A stretch of DNA of 64,000 bases from Symbiotaphrina buchneri (lineage: Eukaryota > Ascomycota > Symbiotaphrinales > Symbiotaphrinaceae), in NCBI GenBank assembly GCA_001599915.1, contig BCIG01000001.1:992001-1056000 (forward strand), read 5' to 3'. Position 1 is the stretch's first letter, and every line of letters begins with the position of its first letter. The notes under the pieces are model-generated. The model saw only the letters and a list, made by a program, of their open reading frames with translations. It was not told the origin of the DNA and searched no databases. Both the position numbers and the translations under genes were made by a program. This document shows, piece after piece, positions 46,094 to 60,408 of the stretch.

Positions 46094-46645
46094 CGTAAGG
46101 TAAGGTAGTATTACTCCGCAACATAATACGACCTCAGTCAGCAAGGATAAGAAAGGGACGGCCTCCTTGGCGACCACATTTCTGATCCACATGTTCCCGG
46201 GTGTTGACTTATCCTTTTTGATCTCCTCAATTATTTACCTCTGGTCCTGCTTACGTACTTGCAAATGCGCACACTGTCGAGGTTGATCATTGATGTCCAT
46301 TCGGTGGCGCCATGACACGTCAAGATAGGAGCCCAGGACGTATCATATCCTCGTAATGCAAATGTGTCTATGCCCGCCCAAATTTGACGTCGCGGCTAAG
46401 TTTTCTGTGCATTCCCCGCCAAAATCGGGACCGCTCAGCCTTACAAAATGTGTCCTGCAACAAGAAAGTCGGCGCCCTTTCGATGCTATTGCACAAGCCT
46501 CCTGTCCCGTATGCACGCTGTACAAATCTGAAATCGCCGAAGAATGCCACTCGTCATACGCCCGCCAAGGCGCGAAAGGAAAACACATATGATAACAGAC
46601 AGATTCCCAGTCGCAGATCCAGTAAATAACAGCCATCCCCCACAT
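46094..46645. other. Convergent intergenic region
   Basis: The 3' ends of DRS1 and the Cps1-like gene face each other. GTAAGGTAAGGTAG lies at about 46095-46108, just after the DRS1 stop. Overlapping frames at 46343-46645 on both strands are mutually antisense and have no family content. Confidence 0.5.
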
Positions 46646-49600
46646 CTAGTCCTGTAATCTCATGTGCATCAACGCTTCCTGCGGCCACTCTTCCTCTGAC
46701 GTATTGACTGTACTCAAAGTCCCAGGCTCATCGTCCCACCGACTGTCATCTGACGCGAAATCGCTACGGCTAGTAACAGTGGGGAGGTCCGAGGCCGGGG
46801 GTTGCGGAGGTTGACTTTCGTTACGAGGATACTCCTGGGCATGAGGATCTCCGTTGGCGTCTGATGAACCAAATATACTGGGATCTATGAAGCTCTCTCC
46901 AGCAGGGATAGTATCGTCTTTCCGCGCATCCGTCGGTGTGACATTCGGGTCACTTGATTTCTGCTCTTGTGTTGCCGGCGTACTCGGGAGCGAGTCCTCG
47001 TAGCCACTCGGCATCTCCGATATGCCCACAGGCATCGAAGGATAGACTGGCTGGAACTGCTGTTGATCTGCCAAAGCCGAGCTGCTATCGCCTCTTTTGA
47101 TGCTATTAGAGCCATTCAGTAGGCTTGCTGAACCACTCCGAGCCCCCGGTTCGGCAACCTCTGTTATACCCGAGTCCGAACCATCTGTATCTCTGATGAC
47201 GAACTGAGCGATAGTACGCATTTTCCGTGTCACCCAAGACGCAAGTATCTTGCCCCGCTGCTTTTCGCCCAGACGGGACCGTGGGAAGTCTCCTTGGGAT
47301 ACAAAGGCGACTATATCAACGACGAGTTGGTGCTCATTCAGGACTGCGTTGACAATGACCGGAACGATGGATGCTAAATAAGCTTTGCGTGTGACTTCAG
47401 CCAGGAGGACGACAAGCCCACCAGCCTGAAAGACGGCACTATTGAAAAGGACCGTCAGCAATGTGTCCACTCGAGTCTCATTAATTCTCATCCTGCTTAC
47501 CATCCAGCTGGCACAATGTTGCGATGGCACTTTTCTACAGAGTTTTCGATGTCCATCGGAAAATGACTTAGACCATTAACCTCGAAGGTCTCTCCTATCG
47601 AGCCTAGAACGAACAGTATTTGCATGTCAACTGGTTGGCCTCCTGGCCCGATCGGTCGTGTGACATTATGGAGAAATCCAAGATCTCCTGTGCGAACATA
47701 AGTGACATGCGGGTCGCCGTCGACAGTTCTACCACTGAATCTTTCAGCATCAAACACATCTTTCGATCCATAGAATGATTTGACACATGCTTCAGACTGC
47801 ACCCATATCTCTCCATATTCTCCAATATGACAGAGACAATTCGTTTCGGGGTTGACGATGGCTATTTGTGTTGACACAGGTACCATCCCTGAATCTTGGA
47901 CCAAGAGAGTGTTTGGGTCCGTGTCCGGATCCACCGGGCATACCAAGCCACGACGTAATGCTTGGGTATCAAGCCATAACTCGATGGGCTCTATACACAT
48001 ATAAGACCGAGAAGCAATCATGGGGTTCAGGACATGAGAATAAATAGTGTTGATGGCTGTTCGGTCGAGGCCCGCCCCGGCGAAGTGGAGCCGAACTTTT
48101 TGGACTACCATGCATCAGATTTGGCCACCACAGCAGAGACCAGAACACCACTCACAGATATCCACCCGAGGGCGGCCCTCAGTACATATCATCATGTTCT
48201 TTAGTTCGTGCAACGTGAAGCCTTTCCCCGGCATTACGGCCATAGCGTGGTCTAACATTTGAGGCGTGGCGTATGTGTCTTTGATCTTATATCTGGACAA
48301 GGTTAAAAACAATGACTGTGGGTTCTGTGCAAAATCCACCGGAGACACAAGATATGTTGGTGCACCTAATCTAGCGTCAATAATGGTGCTCTTGACTATG
48401 TCAAGTGCACTTACCAACGAAGACACCCATCAAACAGGTGTGAACGAAGCCTAGACCATTAGTGCTCCTGACACAGCCTAGCACTGGCCTGGAACTCGTC
48501 ATCTGGCATGTTTCCTTTTGTACCTTGCAGGTACCCATTATGGTGTCGTGCCCTAGTTGTACTGCTATTCTTCTCTGGTCAGGGGTCCAATAGGTCCAGA
48601 TCAGTACCGGGTAACCTGATTGCACCCAGGCAGGCTTCATAGTTAGTCCTAGGTCTCTGCAGCCTGTGGTCTGTTTAGGAGGTTTTCCTGTGTTGAACAC
48701 ATTTGGCACGGATATCTTTAAGACAAGGGATGACTGCTTAATGTGTTGTGAGACAGGCTTCTGCTTCAGGAGGTGGTCGACATCGCTGTTGACCAGGATG
48801 GCTTTGACCCGGAAGTCGCCTATCATATGCAGCAGTGCCGGGGCATCTTCGTGCAACCGATTCTGGTCAAGAGATGCCATGGGCAGAGCAACTAAACCCA
48901 GGCAAAAGCAGGCATGTACAGCGTACACGAACTCTTCCGAGTGCGTATACATCAGAATAACGTGGTCACCAGCCTGAAGCTTGACCTTGTTCTTCAAGTA
49001 CATGGCGACAGCGGCAATCTTCGTATCCATCTTCTTCCACGTGATGCCTTTGCCTTCTCTTCCTTTGGCGTCGATCGTACAGTAAGATAATTCTTCGGCT
49101 TGCCGCGCAACCCGCCATTGCAGAAGATCAACTATGCTGGTAAAGTTGTTCAGCGGAGTGGATGTGCGGTCATCTATGACGACTTCCCGGTAATCGACAC
49201 CCGAGTATTGCTTTTCTTGCATCATCAAGATCTCTTGTCGTCCCTGAGTGGAGATCGGCGACCAAATGCCGCCGACAGGATCAACACCGACGGGAAGATT
49301 CAGTACAGCGCGCTCAACCCCGAATTTGACGTGGACACACGGAAGGGAACCCAGGTCGAATTCTCGGCGGCAAAGCATATTGCCTATCTCTCGACGCCCG
49401 TTCTTCGTAACTCTGGGCAGCACATTGGGAGCCGTGATCATAACGCAATATACGCGGAGATGGTGCTCCTGGTACAGAACTTCCATGCACCTCTCACATA
49501 AAGAGTCGAGCAACGCCGTGTCTACTTGACGAGGCGGCCCGCCTGAAGCTGATGGAGCAGTCGATGCGGCCTGAGATTCGAGCATCACGACGGGAAGGTG

Positions 49601-52508
49601 TTCTTCATTGACAAATACGTCAAACGCAGAGCTGTGAACCGTTAGCGGTTGCCCAAATTCGATTTGAGAGTACACACCAATCATAGATCCTCGGGACATT
49701 CTTCATGATGCTGATGATCAGGTGTTGCACGAAAAAGTATCTATATTCCGCTACCTCCGTTCCGTGCTCCACCCACTCCACCCTTTGCCGGAGTCTATCT
49801 TCGTACAGGCCGAGGACATAGACCTTGCCTTCGATGACGCAGCCCAGCAATCCGGTGCGAAGGAATTCGGGCTCCACAGGCATCGGCGTCGGATTGCCTT
49901 CGACAAAACGATATGGCCTAGCATGAAAGATTTGTTCCGTATGCTTAGGTAGCGCCCAAAATCCACCGGACAAGGAAGGAGAATCCACCCAGATCTCCCC
50001 TATCACATTAGGCGTGCACAGCAAGCTGGTTTCGGGGTCCACGACAGCAAGAGTGGCATCAGGAATTGGGTAACCAAAGGCTCCAACTCGAACAGTTCCG
50101 GGCTCCTTGGAGCGCTTCCTTGCCTCCTCACCCGTCGCTAATACGACCACCTCATTCGTCTTGAGGGCTTCTTTGTCCAGCAAGACCTCGCTGAGTTCAT
50201 TGCGGGCTTGTTGTTGCGGCGGCGGTGTGGTTCGACCGCCAAGGAGACTACCGTAAGTGGTGTGTCCCATCTCCGCCCGGCCATCTTTCCCGTCGATTGA
50301 GTCAGAATCAACGGGCTCCAACGTCAAAGGGCAACCCATTCGTTCCTCACCGCCCAGCCAGTCACGTACGCTGATGACCATGCCGCCGTGTTCCGGTAAG
50401 CACAGCATTGGTGCTACTAGTTCTTGTGCCCTGGAATTTCTCATTGGCCTAAGCCATCGATCGGCAAGTATCTCGTGAAATTCGCAGTCTACCGTCAGGG
50501 TATCGATTAGGCATAACTTGACGTTTGAAAAATTAGGTTCGAAGTTCTTCTTGAAGTTCCTTGTTGTCATCGGATCGGTTTGATAGTTGTACGCCGCACG
50601 TTTGAGGCCAGGATAGTCTGCAACCATGAGGGTCGCCTTGTACTTGGTGATGAGATTCGCGTAGAGCCCGGGAGTATCCACTGCTCTTGCTTCCATCCAT
50701 ACTGTGGTATGGCCCCCATACACAGTCAAGAGCACTGCAAGTATCATCCCAATACTTTGCCGAGGATCCAGATAGCTGATGAGGATTTCACCGCCTGCCG
50801 AATTGGAGAGCAATCGGCCGCTCTTATCGCGCAACGACGTGCTAAAGGTATCCGTTTTGGAGGTACCGGTTGGAACAGACGATATTATAGCACTGAGGCA
50901 GGCCATCTGGTGCATTAAAGTACGGTGACTCATCACGACGCCTCGTAAATCGCCGGTTGGAGCTCTTGAAAATTCAATATATGCCAAATCTGGCACGTTG
51001 AGCGGTGGCATTTCATCTTTCTTCCTGGGATGGAAGCTCCCAAATTCATTGGTTTTCCACCACTCAACTCCACGAGGCCAGTTCAGCTTCTGAGTCTGAA
51101 TATCTCTTTGGAATGCTTTCAGGTTGTTATCTGTTGTCAAGGCCAAATGTGCTTGCGTAGATGTTAATATGACGTTCAGCTTCTGGTAATCCTCGGAGTT
51201 GTTGATCGGCACAGCGACAACACCTGCAATAAAGCAACCCATGAGTGCAACTGCGAAGTCTATGATCTCTGTATCCCGATATATCAAGGCGACGCGGTCA
51301 CCCCTGTATAGGTTACTTTTGTCCCTAATGACTTGTGCGACCTTTTCCGCCCTACTTGTGAGCTTGTCCCAGGTGATTGAAGCAGTCTCCTTCCCCTTTT
51401 GATCAAGCACCCAGTAAGCTGGCTGTTTCGCGTTTGTTCTCCCTCGATGCCGCAATACAGAAGCAATGTTATCGAATTTTGACATGGGCATGTTCCCATC
51501 GTGAGGGTCAAACACTGCGAAAGGAATGTCTCTGGGTTCGAGTGGTAGCATGTGGTCAATAGCTGGGGGAAGCTCCAGAGGGTTCAAAACTGGACGAGTC
51601 GTTGCTGTCGGAGAGAAAGTATCGCTCGCCGAGTATCGCACCGGCCCTCCTCCATAGCTGTCCCTTCCGAAATCCATGTTTTGCTGACCCGCAAAATCAG
51701 AGAAGTACCCCTGCTGGGAATCCAGCATTGTACCGCGTCTGCTTTGGTCATCCGTCATTCCACCCGAATGGTGTGCTGGATTGAAGACGTAATCAGAGCT
51801 CATCATAGTCGGCTGCCTTGAATTGTCATAAGCAAGGAAATCCCCGGAGCTTGTTGGTCGAGCAATAAACATCGATTCACGACCGGGCACTTCTTCAGTA
51901 GGATTCACCACGCCTAACTGTCGTATCTGCGGCGAATAGCCCTGGAGCAGAATCCCATTTGACCCACTGTATGTCCCAGATGCGTCGGCTTGTGTATACT
52001 GTCCACCATCATCGCCAGAGTCAACCGGGATCCCCTGAGCGCCTGGCCCAGATTGTAGATTGTCTGTGGCAGTAGATGAGAAGCCGTTGAGAGCCGCCAG
52101 TGAAGCGGCTCGGGAATTGTCTCTAGAAGGATGATTTGTGTCATCGGCGGAATGGATTCTCAGGCCTCTTTGCAGCTGTTCCGTTTGCGATGAGCCTAGA
52201 TATTGCGACAGTAAATGAGTCCTCCGCTTTTGGTACCTGGAGAGGTCAGTCGGCGTTCAACACATCAGCCTAGAAAATGCCCCAGGTCACGAGGTGAAAC
52301 AGTATGAACATCACTGCATCACTCGGGTGATAGTGCGAAGGTGCCTACCCTTTCTCTGTTATGTCTCCTTCCTGACCAGCAAAACTGTCAGCTTCCGCAC
52401 TCCAGCGGATTTTCATCGCTTCTCCTGTAGAAAGGCATAAACACTTACCTCTAACTCATGATCGAGCTCTTGCAGCTTGGCCTGAAGCTCAGGGATGTCT
52501 TCAGCCAT
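46646..52508 (-). CDS. CPS1: Cps1/Dip2-like protein with two AMP-binding (acyl-AMP ligase-like) domains
   Basis: Exons 52508-52449, 52371-52349, 52236-49678, 49631-48415, 48365-48156, 48104-47501 and 47438-46646 give 1821 aa. The N-terminus (MAEDIPELQAKLQELDHELE, then EGDITEKGYQKRRTHLLSQY across a 23-nt exon) is the DMAP1-binding-like helical segment of Dip2 proteins. Two adenylation-type domains follow: the first about 250-850 (YWVLDQKGKETASITWDKL, LYRGDRVALIY, LAYIEFSRAPTGDLRGVVMS), the second about 1090-1700 (DAKGREGKGITWKKMDTKI, LQAGDHVILMYTHSEEFVYA, VGAPTYLVSPVDF, RYKIKDTYATPQMLDHAM). The C-terminal 200 residues are Ser/Pro rich. Homologues include Cochliobolus Cps1, reported as a fungal virulence factor, and animal Dip2; substrates remain unsettled. 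Neighbours are housekeeping, so no metabolite cluster is implied. All six introns are 46-112 nt. Confidence 0.93.
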
Positions 52509-53013
52509 ATTGCGCTCAGCGCAGCCCTTCAGCAGAAGCTCACGTCACGGCTGGTAGTGGTAGATGAAGCTCGAGCAACACGGATGCCGTGATCATCGGT
52601 CGCCCGAAGGTGAACCTATCAGGGATAACCATACACTAAATATACATCAAGGGGGGACCAATTAAAACATATTATACATATCACGACGAGTGTCCCACTG
52701 CAGGAGGAGTATGCGCCAAAAATTCACGACTCGTCAGTCCAGCCTTGGGGTATTGCAGGGCTGCATGAGAGTGACCACCGACCGAGTTTACCAACATTAC
52801 CTTACTTACATTTACAAAGTAATCGTATGTGTCCATACGGAGGTACTCCCTGAAAAGCCAATAGGGAGACGCGTTGAAGGCTTGGCACTATTTGGCCTTA
52901 TTAGAAGCTTATCAGATCCAAGATATACCTTATTTAGCACCACTTCACAGAGTGCAGCTCTCCACCCCATATATAAACCTTGCCTGGTAGGAACGCAGGT
53001 AGTTATCGTCGTC
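52509..53013. other. Intergenic region
   Basis: About 500 bp between the Cps1-like start and the 3' end of the kinase-fold gene. Plus frame 52690-53148 overlaps the next gene and is antisense to it. Nothing recognised. Confidence 0.5.
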
Positions 53014-54111
53014 TCAGGAGCAGCTGCTGCTTGGTATACATTCTTCAGACCCCAGAAAAGCGGTCAGGTAGTTCACTTCCGTGGAGTCCGGCTCCTCGTC
53101 GACCACGCGATCTATCGCTCCGTCATCCCAAGCAAAACCATGCCATAGCAGAATTCCCATCTCCCGTGCTAGCATGACTGCTTCCCGCAATGTTGAATCT
53201 ATCAACTCCGGGATCTCTTCGATGAGCTGTCCCCAAAAAGCATCCCGCAACGCCTCAAACCTGTCATAGTATGTCCAGCCTGTCGGTGTCATGTAGCCGA
53301 ACAATTCTTCTATGCCGTACAGATATATTCCAAATGGTAGGACTTCCGCTTCAGCCCAGTCAACGAAGCCGTTCAGATGGCCATTGTCCGGGTCAACCAT
53401 GATATTGGACGGCAAGATATCTCCATGGCTCAGTACCAGTGGCAATCTCGACAACTCCTCCCAACGCGCCAGTACGGCTTTGGTACGGCTTCGAAATCTG
53501 AGGGGAAGCTCGTCGTTCAACTTGAGCAATCTTGTTTGCATTGTGCTCCCTACTCTGCCTGTACCCTGTAGGTGGATAACATGTGACCTGTTATGCCACG
53601 ACTTTGCAAGAAAAATGGCAACGTCCTGGCACAAACGGATCTGCTTAGCCCAGGATGGGCCGTCGAAAATATGGCGGGTCAATGGCCGCACAGTCTGATA
53701 AGGTAGCCCTGCTATCTTCTCCATACTGTACATAATTAATCCGCTGGTTCCCACATCCTCAATGTAAGCGGTGGTTGGCGCATATTGCCCGAACACTATG
53801 CGAGCAGTCTGGCAGATTCGCAGATCCAGCCTGGATCTCTCGGGTCGGAATTGGACGATCAGTCCATCGCCTATCAGGATGGAATAGCTGCATTGGCCCT
53901 GTATTGGAGCCACTTTGAGAGCATCACTTGGGTATCGGTTCCGTGCGGCTGCATCGCAAGTGTCCCTATCTCCTGATGACAGACCGTAGCGCTGGAAGAA
54001 ACGCGCAACTGCCTCCACGGCTACAGCTGACGTGCTGCAATCCGCTTCTTGAACGGGGGAAACACGAATATCCAAGAACAATGCAAGAATATGTTTTAAG
54101 ATAGTGTGCAT
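53014..54111 (-). CDS. Aminoglycoside phosphotransferase (APH)-fold small-molecule kinase
   Basis: A single open frame of 365 aa. Kinase-like marks: YSILIGDGLIVQFRPERS (N-lobe strands), a Brenner-type catalytic segment LVLSHGDILPSNIMVDPDNG and the Mg-binding VDWAEAEVLPFGIYLYGIEE. These are the APH/choline-kinase-fold signatures common in filamentous fungi, often in expanded families of unknown substrate; resistance to aminoglycosides should not be inferred. The first about 20 residues (MHTILKHILALFLDIRV) are hydrophobic and may be a weak membrane or signal stretch, or the true start may be downstream. The tail SEECIPSSSCS is Ser/Cys rich. No intron needed, unlike most neighbours. Confidence 0.85.
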   Translation of the reverse strand: MHTILKHILALFLDIRVSPVQEADCSTSAVAVEAVARFFQRYGLSSGDRDTCDAAARNRYPSDALKVAPIQGQCSYSILIGDGLIVQFRPERSRLDLRICQTARIVFGQYAPTTAYIEDVGTSGLIMYSMEKIAGLPYQTVRPLTRHIFDGPSWAKQIRLCQDVAIFLAKSWHNRSHVIHLQGTGRVGSTMQTRLLKLNDELPLRFRSRTKAVLARWEELSRLPLVLSHGDILPSNIMVDPDNGHLNGFVDWAEAEVLPFGIYLYGIEELFGYMTPTGWTYYDRFEALRDAFWGQLIEEIPELIDSTLREAVMLAREMGILLWHGFAWDDGAIDRVVDEEPDSTEVNYLTAFLGSEECIPSSSCS

Positions 54112-55156
54112 GGCATATACAGTACGCGCTCAGTGAAAACTCCATGCAAAACAATGCATGATATATGTCACGGTCAAAAAGATAATCATTGAACAGGCAA
54201 GTGAGAAGATAATAAAAGAGCAGGAAATGGATCAAGAGGAACTGGAAATTGAGTGGTTTCCCGGAGCGCATATTGCGGCAGGCACTGAAGAAATGGGTGT
54301 TATCCGATGTGGTTGCACATGACGCGGAGAAATGCTCTGGGGTGATTGGTGCGTCTCGCAATCTCGCGCTTCTACCCTTGCCGCCTCCTTCGTGGGTTGC
54401 GGCGATTCCAACGTCAGTTTTCAAGAATGGCAATCACGCTTTGTCCGGAGAGTCTCTGATCATCCAGGAACCCTACATGATAGTAACCAGTGACATATTG
54501 GACAGGGCCGAAGATGACCAGAACTGACGTCCCTGGCGTTTCAGACTCTCAAATTCCCTCTCAGTGTCGAAGTCGTATACCACCCACGATAACTTCTCAG
54601 GATAGGTGTGCGTTTATAGATTTGATTATCTAGAGCTACAGATGTTCTATGGTCTTGAATCCGAGCCACCCTTAGCTTGAAATGCATGAAATGTGAAGCA
54701 ATGTCCGCACCTTTGGAGTCCACCTACTCCGGATGTTGTGCGCCCCGTATTGAACCTGTGAAGCTATGGATGTGCCATGAATACAGTGGCGAAGTTGCCG
54801 GGTTGTATCATCACAACTGGCGTCAACCCGCCCAGAAGGCAGTGACTGGTCCCGGTCACATCCCAAGCAGAAAGGTGGGGCATCGGTAAAAACTGCAACG
54901 ATGCCTGATGACTTACTGGGGAGTAGACTGTTTGATACTAAAGCACCGGATCCAGTGCCAGTGATGCAAGTCTTGAATGCTCATCAGCGAACCCTGTGTC
55001 GTGGTGAGCAAACGGAACAGTGACTGATCTCGCGGTTTCAAGGAGTCCCTTGAGCTAGACGCTGTGGGAGGGGCAACGTCGATTGTACCATACACAGCAC
55101 GTGGCCTTGACTTGGTACCGATGATACGAGGCGAAGCTTGATCTGTGGCGACAAGT
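54112..55156. other. Intergenic region, kinase gene to poly(A) polymerase
   Basis: About 1 kb. A plus frame 54249-54527 (92 aa, ending DILDRAEDDQN) and a minus frame 53966-54433 overlap each other and have no recognisable family. If poly(A) polymerase is spliced at 55278, its coding end would move to 54913, inside this stretch. Confidence 0.45.
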
Positions 55157-57401
<2,245 letters not shown>

Positions 57402-58054
57402 GACTTGCGCCTTTTAAGATCAGGCAGACGCTGCAACAGGTGTTGGACGGTCTGCAACCGCACAAAAAGTAAAAAGGAGCGCACCAAACCAGACTCCGGC
57501 GTCTCCAGAGGCCAGTTCAATGAACCATCAAGAAAAGCCCTTCCGGCGTCGGATAGTCAGTCGAGCAAAAGCATCAGCAAGCCGCACAGCCTTTCATCAC
57601 TGCAGAAGCTGGCAGTCTGTAAGGCGAGTTGTCAGTTTCTTGTATTGGACTTCTGCTGTCACTTGATGCTGAGGTGAAGGTGGTCCCATGGAGCGATAAT
57701 GGCTGCTTAGTCATCCGATATTCTTAGTACGAACGGCAAGAAACGGTCGAACGTCAACTACCGGTACCGTGCACTGCACAAATCATGAAACAGCAGGAGC
57801 ACTACCGAATTCACTGTCATCCTTCACAGAGGTATCTCCATTCAAAAACAATCACGTAGAATTCTCATCGATGTACGCCAGCGACTCTATGAGTTTTTTG
57901 GAAGTTCCTTTCTCACTTCAAGGATATGTCTCTAGGAATTGGCACTTGACTACTTTTCGACAGTAGGTAAGAGCCTTGGAATCAGGTCTCCGACTCCCAT
58001 CTAGCCTGTCCATGTGCATGTATACCTGAAGGTATACCAATTCGATGACCGCCT
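57402..58054. other. Promoter region of poly(A) polymerase gene
   Basis: About 650 bp between the poly(A) polymerase start and the hydrolase 3' end. Plus frames 57159-57677 and 57769-57966 have no family resemblance. Nothing else recognised. Confidence 0.5.
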
Positions 58055-59583
58055 TCAGCCATTCAGAAGGGCCTTCAATTGCTCATCCAACCACTTCACA
58101 TCATTTTTTGAATCCCCTGGGCCTCCACTGTAATCAAGTCAGCAAGATCAGAGGCGCAAAGAGTCGGTATCACCCACGCCCAGTGACCCCATATTGATGG
58201 GAACGGCTTTAGTTCTCCAACCCCTGGAGTCATATTTGCCACCTCATAGGCGCTGTCTTCCGGACTGAGTGCCCGTGAGAAACTGACGAAGTTTTTGTTG
58301 GCCGAGGTGGCAGGGACTCACGGGAAGTACAGGTCAGTCTGACCTGGAAGGACTAACGCCTTAGCCTTAATGCTCCTAAGAGCCTTTTCAAAATCTCCAT
58401 TGTACGGTTCTTGCATCGATATATCCCCCGCCTGCCATGTGTGCAGCATGACCAGCATGTTTTCTGGATCTGGGAGCGCTTGAGTATTTTGTGTATACGA
58501 TCCATTTGTCTTGTGACTTACCTTTCTTGAGTGCCCAACCTTCCCAAAATTGTTTCATGAACGTCTGCCTCAATTTTCTAGCGCATGATTCCTCTATGGT
58601 GCATATCAACGTACCTCCAGGTCTGGGTATCCTAAATCCTTCTCATATAGTCTCTCTCGATAGAATGCTTGAGAAAAGCCCCAGCCGGCGTCTAGTCTGC
58701 GTCAACAATGAGTCGACTCATTTCGCTTTGCTTCCCGCACTTACACACTCGGCCCAGCGCCCGCAATCCCACGTCCCGTTCTGTTTCCGTCCAAGTTCGG
58801 ACCTGTTTGTTGTCCGCCATCACCCCACCTTCCTTGGACCCAGCCGAAGGAACCAGCTTTGCGGAGAGCAAAGCTGATTTGACCCCTTCAAGAAAAACCT
58901 GGTTATGAATGGACGTTCTAGCTGATCCACAGAACGGGGCTATGAAATCCATGAAATCTGGATATTGTGCAGCCCATCTACACAGGTGCCGTCAGCGAAT
59001 GAAACGGTCCTTGGCCATGGACTGTTCCACATACTGAAACGTCTGGGCGGCGCCTACATCGCTTTAGTATTCGTCATCCTAGGCTTTAGATAATTCAGGA
59101 ACCCACCCATGCTCCAGCCTAGTACTGCGTGCGCATGCTTTATCTTCAGCTTCTCAGTCACGAGATAGTGCTGAGCCCGGACTGCGGCGGCCATCAGCAT
59201 GCCTTCAATTGGATCATTGCCGTCGATCTACCATTGTCATAGAAGGTGATTTTTGGGAAAGGCCTTGCCTTCGTGATGTTAGATGGCGAACAAGACTGGC
59301 CGTTGCCAAACAGTGCTGGGATCAGAATGAAGTATTTGTCTGGGTCCAGTGTTTTCCCTTCTCCAATGAGCCAGAAATTGTCCGAGATTACTGTGAAAAT
59401 TCATTAGTCAATAGGACGAACAGATGGCGCAACGATCATACAGCCTGAATACCACGTTGGATAGATAATAAGGGGTGAGCTGGGGCTTCCGAAAGATTTG
59501 TAGGCAATGTGAGCATCAGGAAGCACCTCGCCAGACTTCAAAGAGAAATCACCCAGGCTACACACTTCGTATGTCTCGTCCAT
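58055..59583 (-). CDS. Alpha/beta hydrolase, homoserine O-acetyltransferase-like
   Basis: Ten exons: 59583-59442, 59390-59232, 59181-59107, 59053-59035, 58977-58745, 58691-58615, 58564-58522, 58469-58322, 58264-58178, 58127-58055; 351 aa. The ATG at 59583 sits in GCCACCATGG. Sequence marks: DFSLKSGEVLPDAHIAYKSF, DNFWLIGEGKTLDPDKYFIL, IPALFGNGQSCSPSN, nucleophile elbow VLGWSMG, QWAAQYPDFMDFIAPFCGSA, the acid residue near LVLPGQTDLYFPPED and the histidine in IWGHWAGGPGDSKNDVKWLD. The Ser-Asp-His triad is therefore complete. Exon 4 is only 19 nt and encodes GAAQTFQ. These fungal proteins resemble MetX/homoserine acetyltransferase but are often separate from the biosynthetic enzyme, so the substrate is open. 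Every intron is 50-57 nt and keeps frame, arguing against a pseudogene despite fragmented frames. Confidence 0.9.
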
Positions 59584-60408
59584 GGTGGCTAGAATCGAGC
59601 TGCCAAAAGTCAATGGCTATAACTATCCGCGTGGACAATAAGGGACAGAGTAATGTCGCTCCGATTGCTCCAATTGACAATTTAACTATTTATTATGTTT
59701 GTAGCTGGTGAGGCATCATGAAGTTCATATTTCGCCAGCCCACGGGCCGTCGCTGCGCCGCCGCAGGCCCACCATGGTTTATCGATAACGAGTCTCCCGT
59801 TGGTTTGGCCAATCGATTAGGTACCGCGCTGTCAGTTAATTAATCCACCACATCGTAGCTAAGGTATCGTACCTTACGTACGGACCACGGTACCTAAGGT
59901 ACCTTATCTGACAAAGTAGGTACTGTACCTGGTCGAGGTCTTTGATGTTCCCCTTCAGGTTAGCTTCTATGTTATCTTAAGCATCGGCCCATAACGGCCA
60001 GTCAAGTGTGGGGAATTAAGGGACAGGGGTATGGAATCACGACTGGAAACATGACGTTACCTTGCTCAATGTACTGACGTACGGACCGCAGTGGACAGAA
60101 TTGGTCCCCTGGCCTTGAATGGCATGGCTTGAAACGCATTGTCGCTTCTGTCGTTCACAACCAGAGCGCCATGACATGTGAACTCGCATCAAGCGCGGCA
60201 AGATAAGGTAGCAAGCAGTAATATCGACCTTATCTTAAACCAGATCTGCGCGATGCCCACTTCAGTAGCACAATTCATGTTAAGGCTCGGTGGCACCGGT
60301 CCACTAAGCCCGTTGGCCTATTTTAGGCAGTGCCGATATAGATCTGTGGGCAAGAGACACCTTCTGAACGGTCCCGCATTCTTTCATTCAGGAGAGCACC
60401 GATCAAAA
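59584..60408. promoter_or_regulatory. Divergent promoter region rich in GGTACC-type palindromes
   Basis: Between the hydrolase and flavin-reductase genes. From 59859 to 59933 there are overlapping palindromic pieces: TACCTTACGTACGGA, GGTACCTAAGGTACCTTA and GTAGGTACTGTACC, the same GGTA/TACC core seen in other promoters. An in-frame upstream extension of the next gene (ATG at 60178) crosses the right part of this region. Confidence 0.5.

Noticed and set aside
46646-54111. Secondary-metabolite cluster built around the Cps1-like gene and APH kinase
   Set aside because: No carrier, condensation, P450, transporter or pathway regulator nearby; neighbours are DRS1 and poly(A) polymerase.
54249-54527. 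92-codon plus frame between kinase and poly(A) polymerase genes
   Set aside because: Overlaps a minus frame of similar quality; neither has a family signal or splice-linked continuation.
58055-59583. Hydrolase region as a pseudogene
   Set aside because: All apparent breaks fall in 50-57 nt stretches with proper GT and AG ends, and removal restores every conserved motif in frame.
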